Shown: piece by piece, positions 26,687 to 34,659 of the stretch
How positions within the stretch are numbered: the stretch's first letter is position 1
How the letters are laid out: each line of letters begins with the position of its first letter
Source of the DNA: Clostridium liquoris
GTDB lineage: Bacteria > Bacillota > Clostridia > Clostridiales > Clostridiaceae
Direction of reading: 5' to 3'
Assembly (NCBI RefSeq): GCF_002995785.1
Contig: NZ_PVXO01000047.1
Location: 62,001-126,000 of the forward strand
DNA length: 64,000 nt
Notes under the pieces: model-generated
Told to the model about the DNA's origin: nothing
Database searches by the model: none
The model's input: only the letters and a program-made list of their open reading frames with translations
Translations under genes and position numbers: made by a program

Positions 26687-27492
26687 TGAAAAATTGGAAA
26701 AACCATATATTAGTTCTTATATTGGTTATTATATCTGAAATGATAGGAATAGTTAAATATAAAGTTGGCCCTGGTACCATAGTTCTTTTACCAATGCTAT
26801 ATGCTTTAATATTTGGAGTACTTTTAACTCCTAAATTTTTAAAAATTGTAAATGATAAAGACATGAAGGATGCTGGAACTCTTACCACTGTTTCCCTAAT
26901 GCTTTTAATGGCAAGATACGGAACAATGATAGGACCTACTTTACCAAAGATAATACAATCCAGTCCTGCATTAATACTTCAGGAGTTTGGTAATATAGGT
27001 ACTGTATTCTTTGGAGTACCTCTGGCAGTAATGCTTGGTTTAAAGAGGGAAACCATTGGAGCAGCCCATTCTATAGCTCGTGAGCCTAATGTAGCCTTAA
27101 TCAGTGATGTATATGGTCTTGAAGGTGCAGAAGGTCGAGGTGTTATGGGAGTATATATCTGTGGTACTGTTTTTGGAACTATATTCTTTGGAATTTTAGC
27201 TAGCTTTTGTGCTGCTTATCTTCCATTGCATCCATACTCCTTAGCTATGGCATCAGGAGTTGGAAGTGCCAGCATGATGACTGCAGCTGTTGGTTCATTA
27301 AGTGCAATGTATCCTGATATGAAAGATACCTTAGCTGCCTTTGGTGCTGCAAGTAATATGCTATCTGGATTAGACGGATTATATATGTCCTTATGGATAT
27401 CACTACCATTAACAGAATGGTTATATAAAAGATTCTATAGAATAAAATATGGAGTAGAGGCTCCAAAAGTAAATCCTTCTGAGGAGGCTTAA
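26686..27492 (+). CDS. DUF3100-type membrane protein, candidate transporter subunit
   Basis: 268 residues, about eight hydrophobic segments. Conserved-looking elements are GPGTIVLLP, AREPNVALISDVYGLEGAEGRG and SGVGSASMMTAA. I recognise it as the uncharacterised DUF3100 family. The glycine/serine-rich central loop with charged residues inside the membrane resembles substrate-binding loops of secondary transporters. Coupled to the M20 hydrolase upstream, and followed after 2 bases by a second small membrane protein; probably a two-part permease. Confidence 0.75.
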   Translation: MKNWKNHILVLILVIISEMIGIVKYKVGPGTIVLLPMLYALIFGVLLTPKFLKIVNDKDMKDAGTLTTVSLMLLMARYGTMIGPTLPKIIQSSPALILQEFGNIGTVFFGVPLAVMLGLKRETIGAAHSIAREPNVALISDVYGLEGAEGRGVMGVYICGTVFGTIFFGILASFCAAYLPLHPYSLAMASGVGSASMMTAAVGSLSAMYPDMKDTLAAFGAASNMLSGLDGLYMSLWISLPLTEWLYKRFYRIKYGVEAPKVNPSEEA

Positions 27493-27494
27493 TT

Positions 27495-27941
27495 ATGAAG
27501 ATTAAAGATTCTCTTTTTATATTAGTTTTAATAGGAATTCTTTCATTAGTTGGAAATATGATTGGCCCTAAAAATAATATTTTAGAAGCTATACCTGGAA
27601 TGATTATTTTAATTGCAATATCAATTGGAGGAATTATACTTGCTAAAGTTATTCCTGGAAAAATTCCTGCTGTTGCTTATATTGTTACTTTAGGATGTAT
27701 TGTTACCTACCCAGGAATACCAGGTGCTGCAATAATTTCAAATTATATTTCAAAGGTAGATTTCTTAGCTCTTACTACCCCTATTCTTGCATATGTAGGT
27801 ATATCTATTGGTAAAGATTTAGACACCTTTAAGAAATCTGGCTGGAGAATTGCAGTTGTTTCAATTTTTGTATTTACAGGAACCTATCTAGGTTCTGCTG
27901 TAATAGCTCAATTTATTTTAAAATGCTTAGGCCAAATATAA
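27495..27941 (+). CDS. Small membrane protein, likely partner of the DUF3100 protein
   Basis: 148 residues, four to five hydrophobic segments. Its first 45 residues (LFILVLIGILS, GP, AIPGMIILIAISIGG) are laid out like the N-terminus of the DUF3100 neighbour, hinting at a common origin. The mid part has GKIPAVAYIVTLG, PGIPGAA and SIGKDLDTFKKSGW. No function known. It ends in a T-rich terminator that overlaps the 3' end of the sigma-54 regulator gene. Confidence 0.7.
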   Translation: MKIKDSLFILVLIGILSLVGNMIGPKNNILEAIPGMIILIAISIGGIILAKVIPGKIPAVAYIVTLGCIVTYPGIPGAAIISNYISKVDFLALTTPILAYVGISIGKDLDTFKKSGWRIAVVSIFVFTGTYLGSAVIAQFILKCLGQI

Positions 27942-27973
27942 AAATTTAATATAGAAAACCGCTTTTCTAAAAA

Positions 27974-28012
27974 GGGATCTGATTCCACCTAATTTTAATC
28001 AGATTCCTTTTT
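27974..28012 (+). terminator. Terminator of the M20/DUF3100 operon
   Basis: GGGATCTGATT / AATCAGATTCC stem followed by TTTTTT; overlaps the stop of the convergent regulator. Confidence 0.85.
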
Positions 28013-29762
28013 TATTCATTTCCTCTAGTTTCCTATAAAGAGTAGCTGTACTTATCTTTAGTTTTTTAGCTATATTTTTTTTTGCTTCAGTACTATCTCC
28101 ATAATGATTAATTAACTTATTTATTACTTCTTTTTCATATATGGCTACCATTTCTTTAAGTCCTGCTTCTTCTGAGATATTATCCTTATTTGTGGTTATT
28201 CTTTTTTCCAGCAATTTTTCTTCTATTAAGTCCCCTTGCTCAAAATTAATAGCATATTCTATAATATTCTGTAATTCTCTTACATTCCCAGGGAAAGAGT
28301 AATTTAATAGCATATCTTTACTACATTGTGTGAATCCCTTAATACTTTTACCATAGATCTTATTAAATCTATTTAAAAAATAAGTAGCTAATTCTATTAT
28401 ATCTCCTCTTCTTTCCCTTAAAGGAGGGATATTTATAGGTATAACACTTAATCTATAAAATAAGTCCTCTCTAAATTCTTTTTTCTTTATTTTCTCAATT
28501 AAATTTTTATTTGTGGCTGCTATTATTCTACAATCAATTTCTATAGGTTTTATACCACCCACTCTTACAATGCTTTTTTCTTCCAACACCCTTAGAAGTT
28601 TCACCTGTAGATGAAGAGGTAAATCTCCTATTTCATCTAGAAATATGGTTCCATTCTTAGCAGTTTCAAATTTTCCAATCTTTCCATTGGGATTAGCTCC
28701 AGTAAAAGCACCTTTATCATAACCAAAAAGTTCACTTTCTATTAAATTTTCCGGTATAGCTCCACAATTTATAGGAAGAAACAGTTCATTTTTTCTATCA
28801 CTTTCTCCATGAATAGCTCTTGCAAATAATTCCTTTCCTGTACCACTTTCCCCCAAAAGCAAAACAGGAGCACTACCCTTAGCAATATGCTTTGCCTGAT
28901 TCTTTACCTGCATAAAGTTTGGGCTATGTCCTATAAGCTCATCAAAACCATAATTATCCCATTTACCACTTATTTTTAAAACTGATCTCTGCAATTTATT
29001 AAAATCCTTTAAGGTAATAACAGCACTTACCATTTTTTCATCCATGTATATAGGAACCAAGGATAATATAAATTTATATTTCACTTCCCCCACTTTTATA
29101 TTTACTTCTTCTTCTTGTAATTTATAATTCTTTTCTTTAAATTTATTTACAATAAAAGCTGGTAATATTATTTCTATATTTTTACCTACAATATTTCCTT
29201 TCCCTAGTTCCTTCCTTATGTACTCATTGACAGATAATATAATATTATTTTTACCTATGATTATAATTCCCTCATCTACAGAATCGATTACTGTCAGCAA
29301 CTCAACAGATTTATATTTCAATCTATTTGAAATAGTATTTTCTTTAACACGAGAGGATATAAGTTCACTCAATCTATTATCAAAATCTTTATAGCTTTCC
29401 TGTTTTTTTAAGAAAATAGACTTTTGTTTTTCAGAAAAAGCTATCATCCCTATAACTCCTTCAACTTTTCCTTCTATTATTATAGGGAAGCAAACTTCTG
29501 CCTTTTCTTTACAATTATCATTTGTTTCACAGCTTAAACATTCTTCACAATTTACAGGATTACTTATGAAATAGCTTTTCCCTGTATCTATGCATTTTTG
29601 GAAAACTGAATTTTCAGGACCCCTAGAGCCAATTTTATTTTTTAGCTTTCCGGTGCCTGCAATTCTTTTAAGATTCTTATCCATAATAGTTATATCTATG
29701 TTCACAATTGCTTTAATAGTTTCCGCTATTTCTTGAAGTTCACTTTGTATTTTTTCTATCAT
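27999..29762 (-). CDS. Sigma-54-dependent transcriptional activator with cysteine-rich N-terminal sensor
   Basis: 587 residues. An N-terminal sensor (1-~125) has C57, C72, C75, C78, C84 and C91 (spacing CX2CX2CX5C in the core). A PAS domain follows (~150-260), then the AAA+ domain with Walker A GESGTGKE, the sigma-54 contact loop GAFTGA, Walker B FLDEIGDL and GNVREL, and finally a Fis-type helix-turn-helix (last ~45 residues, ATLYRKLEEM). It needs RpoN, encoded elsewhere. It converges with the M20/DUF3100 operon, a likely target, although no -24/-12 promoter was seen there. GGGGGTC precedes the ATG. Confidence 0.92.
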   Translation of the reverse strand: MIEKIQSELQEIAETIKAIVNIDITIMDKNLKRIAGTGKLKNKIGSRGPENSVFQKCIDTGKSYFISNPVNCEECLSCETNDNCKEKAEVCFPIIIEGKVEGVIGMIAFSEKQKSIFLKKQESYKDFDNRLSELISSRVKENTISNRLKYKSVELLTVIDSVDEGIIIIGKNNIILSVNEYIRKELGKGNIVGKNIEIILPAFIVNKFKEKNYKLQEEEVNIKVGEVKYKFILSLVPIYMDEKMVSAVITLKDFNKLQRSVLKISGKWDNYGFDELIGHSPNFMQVKNQAKHIAKGSAPVLLLGESGTGKELFARAIHGESDRKNELFLPINCGAIPENLIESELFGYDKGAFTGANPNGKIGKFETAKNGTIFLDEIGDLPLHLQVKLLRVLEEKSIVRVGGIKPIEIDCRIIAATNKNLIEKIKKKEFREDLFYRLSVIPINIPPLRERRGDIIELATYFLNRFNKIYGKSIKGFTQCSKDMLLNYSFPGNVRELQNIIEYAINFEQGDLIEEKLLEKRITTNKDNISEEAGLKEMVAIYEKEVINKLINHYGDSTEAKKNIAKKLKISTATLYRKLEEMNKKGI

Positions 29763-29793
29763 ATGCTTTAGTGACCCCCTTTAATTTATATTA

Positions 29794-31134
29794 TCATCTG
29801 TCTCTTTTAACAATATTCCTCAACACCTTATTTTTTATGGTAAACTTTTTATCTGCCTTACATATTTCACAATCCGTATCCATAAAAAGAGATGGAGTCT
29901 TACTTTTAACTAATATTTGAGTTGGATATATGCTCTTATGCCCTACTATAAGGTAAGCTATAACACAAGCAATAGCCGCATACATACCTACATCAGATCC
30001 AAATAACTCCATTGATATAACTATTCCTGCAATAGGAGTATTGGTACAAGCAGCTAAAAAAGATACCATTCCTACTGCAGCATAAAAGGTACTGCCGCCA
30101 TTTACTATATGGGCCCAAACACTTCCCGTAGCAGCACCTACATATAACATAGGAGTAAGTATTCCTCCGCTTCCACCAGAACCTAAAGTTAAAGAAGTGG
30201 TTAAGGTTTTCCAAAAGAAAGCTAATGGATTAATACTTTGCCCAGTAACTGCTCTTTCAATCACTTCTTCCCCTATTCCCATATAATCATGACTTCCAGT
30301 AACTAATACTATTAATAATACACATAATCCCCCTATAATTCCTTTTAAAGGTGCATATATATTCAATTTTTGAAAAAAACGTTCTACCCTATTTACGAAT
30401 CTTATGAAAACCATAGCAAGTATACCTATAACTATTCCAAACAAAATCATTCTTAAAAGCATTATTCCAGTACTAAATTCTTTTATATTTATAAAATATT
30501 TGATTAATGTTTTTGTACCTAAAGCCTTTCCTACAAAAAAGCTTACAAATGCAGATATTAAAGAAGGAAATAATGCCAGATAGGAAAATTGGCCTATATA
30601 CAATACTTCCGCTGCAAAAATAGCAGCTCCCACGGGAGCTCCAAATACTCCTACAAATCCTGAGGCTATACCACAAACTGCCACTCTTTTTCTATCAATA
30701 TTTTTTAGTTTTAGCATCTCTCCAATTTTAGATGATATTCCTGCACCAATTTGTGTTGCTGGACCTTCCAATCCAACTGAACCACCAAATATTATAGTTA
30801 TTAAAGTTGTAAGCAGTTTTACAGGTACAACCTTTATATCTACTCTGCCTTCTTTTTTATTTACTGCTTCTATAGCTTTTTCCGTACCATGACCTTTAGC
30901 TTCTGGTGCTAGCTTTAGAACTATAAAGCTACTCAAGAAAAATGCTAAAGGCATAAATAAAAAATAATATTTATTCTTATGAACTATAGAAGAACTTACA
31001 TATACTAGCTTAACAAACAAGGCAGTAGCTCCACCAACTACCAGTCCTATTATTACTGATAATACTACCCATTTAATCATGCTAGCCATTAGCACATATT
31101 CTTCTAATAAATCCTTTTTTATTTCTTTTCCCAT
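29794..31134 (-). CDS. ClC-family chloride channel or chloride/proton antiporter
   Basis: 446 residues, about ten to twelve membrane helices. Selectivity-filter motifs: GSVGLEGP (the gating Glu is present), GVFGAPVGAAIFAAE and GSGGSGGILTP, plus FLAACTNTPIAG. The ~40-residue cytoplasmic tail has a CEIC pair, but no CBS domains follow. The retained Glu allows either channel or exchanger behaviour. It lies 31 bases upstream of the sigma-54 regulator on the same strand and may share its transcript. Confidence 0.92.
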   Translation of the reverse strand: MGKEIKKDLLEEYVLMASMIKWVVLSVIIGLVVGGATALFVKLVYVSSSIVHKNKYYFLFMPLAFFLSSFIVLKLAPEAKGHGTEKAIEAVNKKEGRVDIKVVPVKLLTTLITIIFGGSVGLEGPATQIGAGISSKIGEMLKLKNIDRKRVAVCGIASGFVGVFGAPVGAAIFAAEVLYIGQFSYLALFPSLISAFVSFFVGKALGTKTLIKYFINIKEFSTGIMLLRMILFGIVIGILAMVFIRFVNRVERFFQKLNIYAPLKGIIGGLCVLLIVLVTGSHDYMGIGEEVIERAVTGQSINPLAFFWKTLTTSLTLGSGGSGGILTPMLYVGAATGSVWAHIVNGGSTFYAAVGMVSFLAACTNTPIAGIVISMELFGSDVGMYAAIACVIAYLIVGHKSIYPTQILVKSKTPSLFMDTDCEICKADKKFTIKNKVLRNIVKRDR

Positions 31135-31177
31135 AGAATCACCCTATTTTATATTAACATAATTATTAATGTGCTTA

Positions 31178-31228
31178 CAAAAAAATAGGGCAATTGGTGG
31201 TGTTTTAATCCAATTACCCTTGTTTTTA
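31178..31228 (-). terminator. Terminator after the YaaR gene
   Basis: Minus strand: GGGTAATTGG pairs with CCAATTGCCC, then TATTTTTTT. Overlaps the yaaR stop. Confidence 0.8.
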
Positions 31229-31651
31229 TTTATATATGTCTACTAATAATCCTGTAATTTCATCAATACTGCTGGCTATATTCAAATTTTCTTTTTCGCC
31301 ACTCAATAACATTTGCGTAAGCTCCTCTAGCTTTTTATCAATAGTGTCCACCGTAATAAAATATTGTGTCTGCCAAAAGCTTATATCCTTTTTTACATTA
31401 TACATATAACCTAAAACAGACTTTAAATATTCTTTTATTATCTTTTTATAAGCAGCTACATCTGCGTAACATTTGGTTACTGATAATCTATTGCCTTTTT
31501 TCTTTATATCCCCTAACATTTCTTTTAATTGTGCTTGTGACTTTCTTTCCCTAGCAAAGCTAAAGCTTTGAGAAAAATCTTTTTTATTTGATATAATTTT
31601 ATTATCACCAGATTTTACTGGAGAGCTATTACCCACCCTAGATATTTCCAT
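31226..31651 (-). CDS. YaaR family protein (DUF327)
   Basis: 141 residues. Start MEISRVG, disordered N-terminal ~40 residues, then an all-helical domain (KEMLGDIKKKGNRL, YKKIIKEYLKSVLGYMY, ITVDTIDKKLEELTQMLLSGEKENLNI). This matches the YaaR/DUF327 family of Firmicutes, which has no settled function. ATG 31651 is preferred over TTG 31657 because GAGGG is 7 bases upstream of it. Confidence 0.8.
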   Translation of the reverse strand: MEISRVGNSSPVKSGDNKIISNKKDFSQSFSFARERKSQAQLKEMLGDIKKKGNRLSVTKCYADVAAYKKIIKEYLKSVLGYMYNVKKDISFWQTQYFITVDTIDKKLEELTQMLLSGEKENLNIASSIDEITGLLVDIYK

Positions 31652-31819
31652 AATCAATCCCTCACAATACCATAAATAATTTATTATATATTACTATTAT
31701 ATATTATTCTATATCAAAAAGCCTAATAGTTCACTTATTATTTTATAAGAATATTATTATAACCATTCCATTTTCTATTTATATAAAATGTTAATATTAT
31801 ATTAATAATTGTCCACAGA

Positions 31820-31885
31820 ATTTTACAAGTAACATTTTTAGTGTTACAATAAATTTTACAAGTAGCATCTCCAATATTGTAATAA
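31820..31885 (+). repeat. Tandem 33-base repeat carrying two promoters
   Basis: Copies at 31820-31852 and 31853-31885 match at 25 of 33 positions by eye. Each contains TTTACA, a 17-base spacer and a -10 (TACAAT at 31845-31850; TGTAAT at 31878-31883). The first copy also has the inverted repeat GTAACA/TGTTAC in its spacer. Confidence 0.7.
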
Positions 31886-31925
31886 AGTTGTTACTTTGAA
31901 TTTATTGTATGAGGGGGATATAAAA

Positions 31926-33050
31926 ATGATTGAATTCAAAAATGTGCATAAGAGCTTTAAAAATAATACAGTATTAAATAATATAAACTTAACAATAAAC
32001 AATGGAGAGTTATTGGTACTTATTGGACCTAGTGGCTGTGGTAAAACCACTACTTTAAAAATGATAAACAAGCTAATAAGTCCTACTTCAGGTTCTATAT
32101 TAATAGATGGAGAAGACATATCCAAAAAGAATACTATAGAACTTAGAAGAAATATTGGATACGTTATACAGCAGACAGGGTTATTTCCACATATGAATAT
32201 AGGAGAAAATATTGAACTTGTACCGTATTTAAAAAAATGGCCCTTGGAGAAGAGAAGGGCTAGATCAAAAGAGCTTCTATCCTTAGTAGGATTAGATCCA
32301 GATAAGTATACAGATAGATATCCAGATGAACTAAGTGGTGGACAGCAGCAAAGAGTAGGGGTGGCTAGAGCTTTGGCTACAAATCCTGATATTATTCTAA
32401 TGGATGAACCCTTTAGTGCCTTAGACCCTATCACTAGGAACTCTTTGCAGGAGCAAGTATTTAAACTTCAGCAGGAACTAAAAAAGACCATAATCTTTGT
32501 TACTCACGATATGGATGAAGCCTTAAAATTAGGTGATAGAATTTGTATTATGGCTGGTGGAGATGTAATACAATTTGATACTCCAGAAAATATATTAAGA
32601 AACCCTGAAAAAAGCTTTGTAGAAGATTTTATAGGAAAAAATAGATTATGGAATAAGCCTGAATTTATTAAGGCTGAGGATATAATGATTAGAAATCCTA
32701 TAACCTCTTCTCCTAATAGAACAATACTTCAAGCCATTGAAATAATGAAAGGAAACAAAGTTGACAGCCTTCTTGTAGTAGACAATAATGATATATTAAT
32801 TGGAATAGTAACATCTAAGGATATACAAGGGAATATAACTTCCTCTAGTGTAAAACTAGGCTCTATTATGACTAAAGATTTAATTTACGCTAAAACTGAT
32901 GATTCCATAGGTGAAATACTAAAGATTATGAATAAAAATAACGTTGGGTTTGTTCCAATAGTGGATGAAAATGGGTGTTTAAAAGGATTGGTAACAAAGA
33001 GCAGCTTAATTACATTATTTGAAGAAAAACTTTTATACGAGGTGGTGTAA
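31926..33050 (+). CDS. opuCA: Osmoprotectant ABC transporter ATPase with CBS domains (OpuCA type)
   Basis: 374 residues. ATPase domain first (Walker A GPSGCGKTT, LSGGQQQR, ILMDEPFSALDP, VTHDMDEA), then two CBS repeats (~250-370) that sense ionic strength or cyclic dinucleotides in this family. It energises uptake of glycine betaine, carnitine or choline during salt stress. The start is ATG 31926 behind GAGGGGGAT rather than an upstream TTG. The next gene begins 6 bases later. Confidence 0.92.
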   Translation: MIEFKNVHKSFKNNTVLNNINLTINNGELLVLIGPSGCGKTTTLKMINKLISPTSGSILIDGEDISKKNTIELRRNIGYVIQQTGLFPHMNIGENIELVPYLKKWPLEKRRARSKELLSLVGLDPDKYTDRYPDELSGGQQQRVGVARALATNPDIILMDEPFSALDPITRNSLQEQVFKLQQELKKTIIFVTHDMDEALKLGDRICIMAGGDVIQFDTPENILRNPEKSFVEDFIGKNRLWNKPEFIKAEDIMIRNPITSSPNRTILQAIEIMKGNKVDSLLVVDNNDILIGIVTSKDIQGNITSSSVKLGSIMTKDLIYAKTDDSIGEILKIMNKNNVGFVPIVDENGCLKGLVTKSSLITLFEEKLLYEVV

Positions 33051-33056
33051 TAATTT

Positions 33057-34598
33057 ATGAAATCAGGTAGTTTTTTTAACTTTTTTATGAATAAGAAAGG
33101 TGAAATATTTTCACTTACCATTAAACACCTTCAGCTATCAGTTTTAGCTGTTATAATTGCTATATTAATAGGAATTCCTATTGGTATACTTATATCAAAG
33201 AAGAAAAAATTAGCTCCCCCAATAATTGGATTAGCTAATGTGCTTCAAGCTATACCAAGTTTAGCTTTAATGGGTTTCCTAATTCCATTTTTTGGAATAG
33301 GCGAAGTCCCTGCTATAATCATGGTATGCTTATACTCTCTTTTACCTATAATAAAAAACACCTATACAGGGCTTATTAATATAAACCCTGCAACTATAGA
33401 AGCAGGACAAGCCATGGGAATGACAGAGGGTCAGCTGCTAAGAATGGTACAGCTTCCTCTTGCACTTCCAATAATAATGGCAGGTGTAAGAATATCTGCT
33501 GTTACTGCTGTGGGACTTATGACTATGTCAGCATTTATAGGTGCAGGTGGTCTTGGAAGCTACATTTATACAGGAGTTCAAACTGTTAATACCAATATGA
33601 TTTTAGCTGGCGCTATTCCCTCATGTATACTAGCTTTAATTATGGACTTTGTCATAGGTAGAATAGAAAAAATGGTAGAACCTAAAAATAAAAAAAATAA
33701 ATTAAAGAAAAGATCTATGGCCATAGTATCTGCTATACTTGTTGGTATCATACTTATTCCGCTATTTACCAGCGCCTTTAGTAAAGGGGATAGAATTGTA
33801 GTAGGCAGTAAAAACTACACTGAAAACAAATTACTTGCCAATATGTTTGCAATATTACTTGAAGAAAAAACCGATATAAAAGTTGAAAGAAAATTTGATT
33901 TGGCAGGTACAGATGTGGTTTTCAAAGCCATTAATAAGGGTGAAGTAGATATATATCCTGAATATACTGGTACTGCACTTGTAAGTATATTAAAGAAGGA
34001 TATTATAACTGACCCTTCTGAAGCCTATAAATTAACTAAAAATGAATTTAAAGAAAAATATAACTTAGAAATGTTAAAGCCTCTTGGCTTTAACAACACC
34101 TATACTTTAGCAGTAAGAAAAGAAGATGCAGAAAAATATAACTTAAATACTTTTTCCGATTTATCGAAGATAAGCAATCAAATGGTGCTGGGAGCTACTT
34201 ATGAGTTTATAGGTAGAGATGATGGGCTAATAGGTCTAAGTAAAAAATACGGAATGAACTTTAAGGATATTAAAGGCATGGATTCTGGATTAAGATATAC
34301 TGCCATAGATTCTAAAAAAACTGACGTAACAGATGCTTTCTCCACAGATGGACTATTGGTAGCTTTTGATTTAAAGGTTTTAAAGGATGATAAAAAGTTC
34401 TTTCCACCTTATGAAGCTGTTCCTGTGGTAAGAGCAGATACATTGAAAAAGTATCCTGAAGTTAAGCCTCTATTAGATAGCTTGGGAGGAGTCCTAGATG
34501 ATGACACCATGAGGCAATTGAATTATCAATGTGACAAACTAGGTAAAGACCCTGATAAAGTAGCAAGAAATTTTTTAAAATCAAAGGGATTGATATAA
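33057..34598 (+). CDS. Fused permease and substrate-binding protein of an osmoprotectant ABC transporter
   Basis: 513 residues. Residues 1-~215 form a BPD-type permease with the EAGQAMGMTEGQLLRMVQLPLALP coupling loop; after a basic linker and one more membrane segment (~225-245), the rest is an OpuCC-like binding domain (IVVGSKNYTENKL, DIYPEYTGTAL, DAFSTDG). The domain is thus tethered outside the membrane. Quaternary-amine binding residues cannot be proven. Completes a two-gene importer with the CBS ATPase. Confidence 0.92.
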   Translation: MKSGSFFNFFMNKKGEIFSLTIKHLQLSVLAVIIAILIGIPIGILISKKKKLAPPIIGLANVLQAIPSLALMGFLIPFFGIGEVPAIIMVCLYSLLPIIKNTYTGLININPATIEAGQAMGMTEGQLLRMVQLPLALPIIMAGVRISAVTAVGLMTMSAFIGAGGLGSYIYTGVQTVNTNMILAGAIPSCILALIMDFVIGRIEKMVEPKNKKNKLKKRSMAIVSAILVGIILIPLFTSAFSKGDRIVVGSKNYTENKLLANMFAILLEEKTDIKVERKFDLAGTDVVFKAINKGEVDIYPEYTGTALVSILKKDIITDPSEAYKLTKNEFKEKYNLEMLKPLGFNNTYTLAVRKEDAEKYNLNTFSDLSKISNQMVLGATYEFIGRDDGLIGLSKKYGMNFKDIKGMDSGLRYTAIDSKKTDVTDAFSTDGLLVAFDLKVLKDDKKFFPPYEAVPVVRADTLKKYPEVKPLLDSLGGVLDDDTMRQLNYQCDKLGKDPDKVARNFLKSKGLI

Positions 34599-34616
34599 AG
34601 AATTAATAATTGATAT

Positions 34617-34656
34617 AAAAAGCTAGTTAAGAGAAAAACTCTAAACTAGCTTTTTT
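34617..34656. terminator. Bidirectional terminator between the Opu operon and the P-type ATPase
   Basis: AAAAAGCTAGTT / AACTAGCTTTTTT arms with an internal AGAG/CTCT helix; T-runs on both strands. Confidence 0.85.
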
Positions 34657-34659
34657 AAA

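Noticed and set aside
31856-32434. 192-codon open frame on the minus strand
   Set aside because: It is antisense to the clear opuCA frame, has no ribosome site, and its translation shows no family features.
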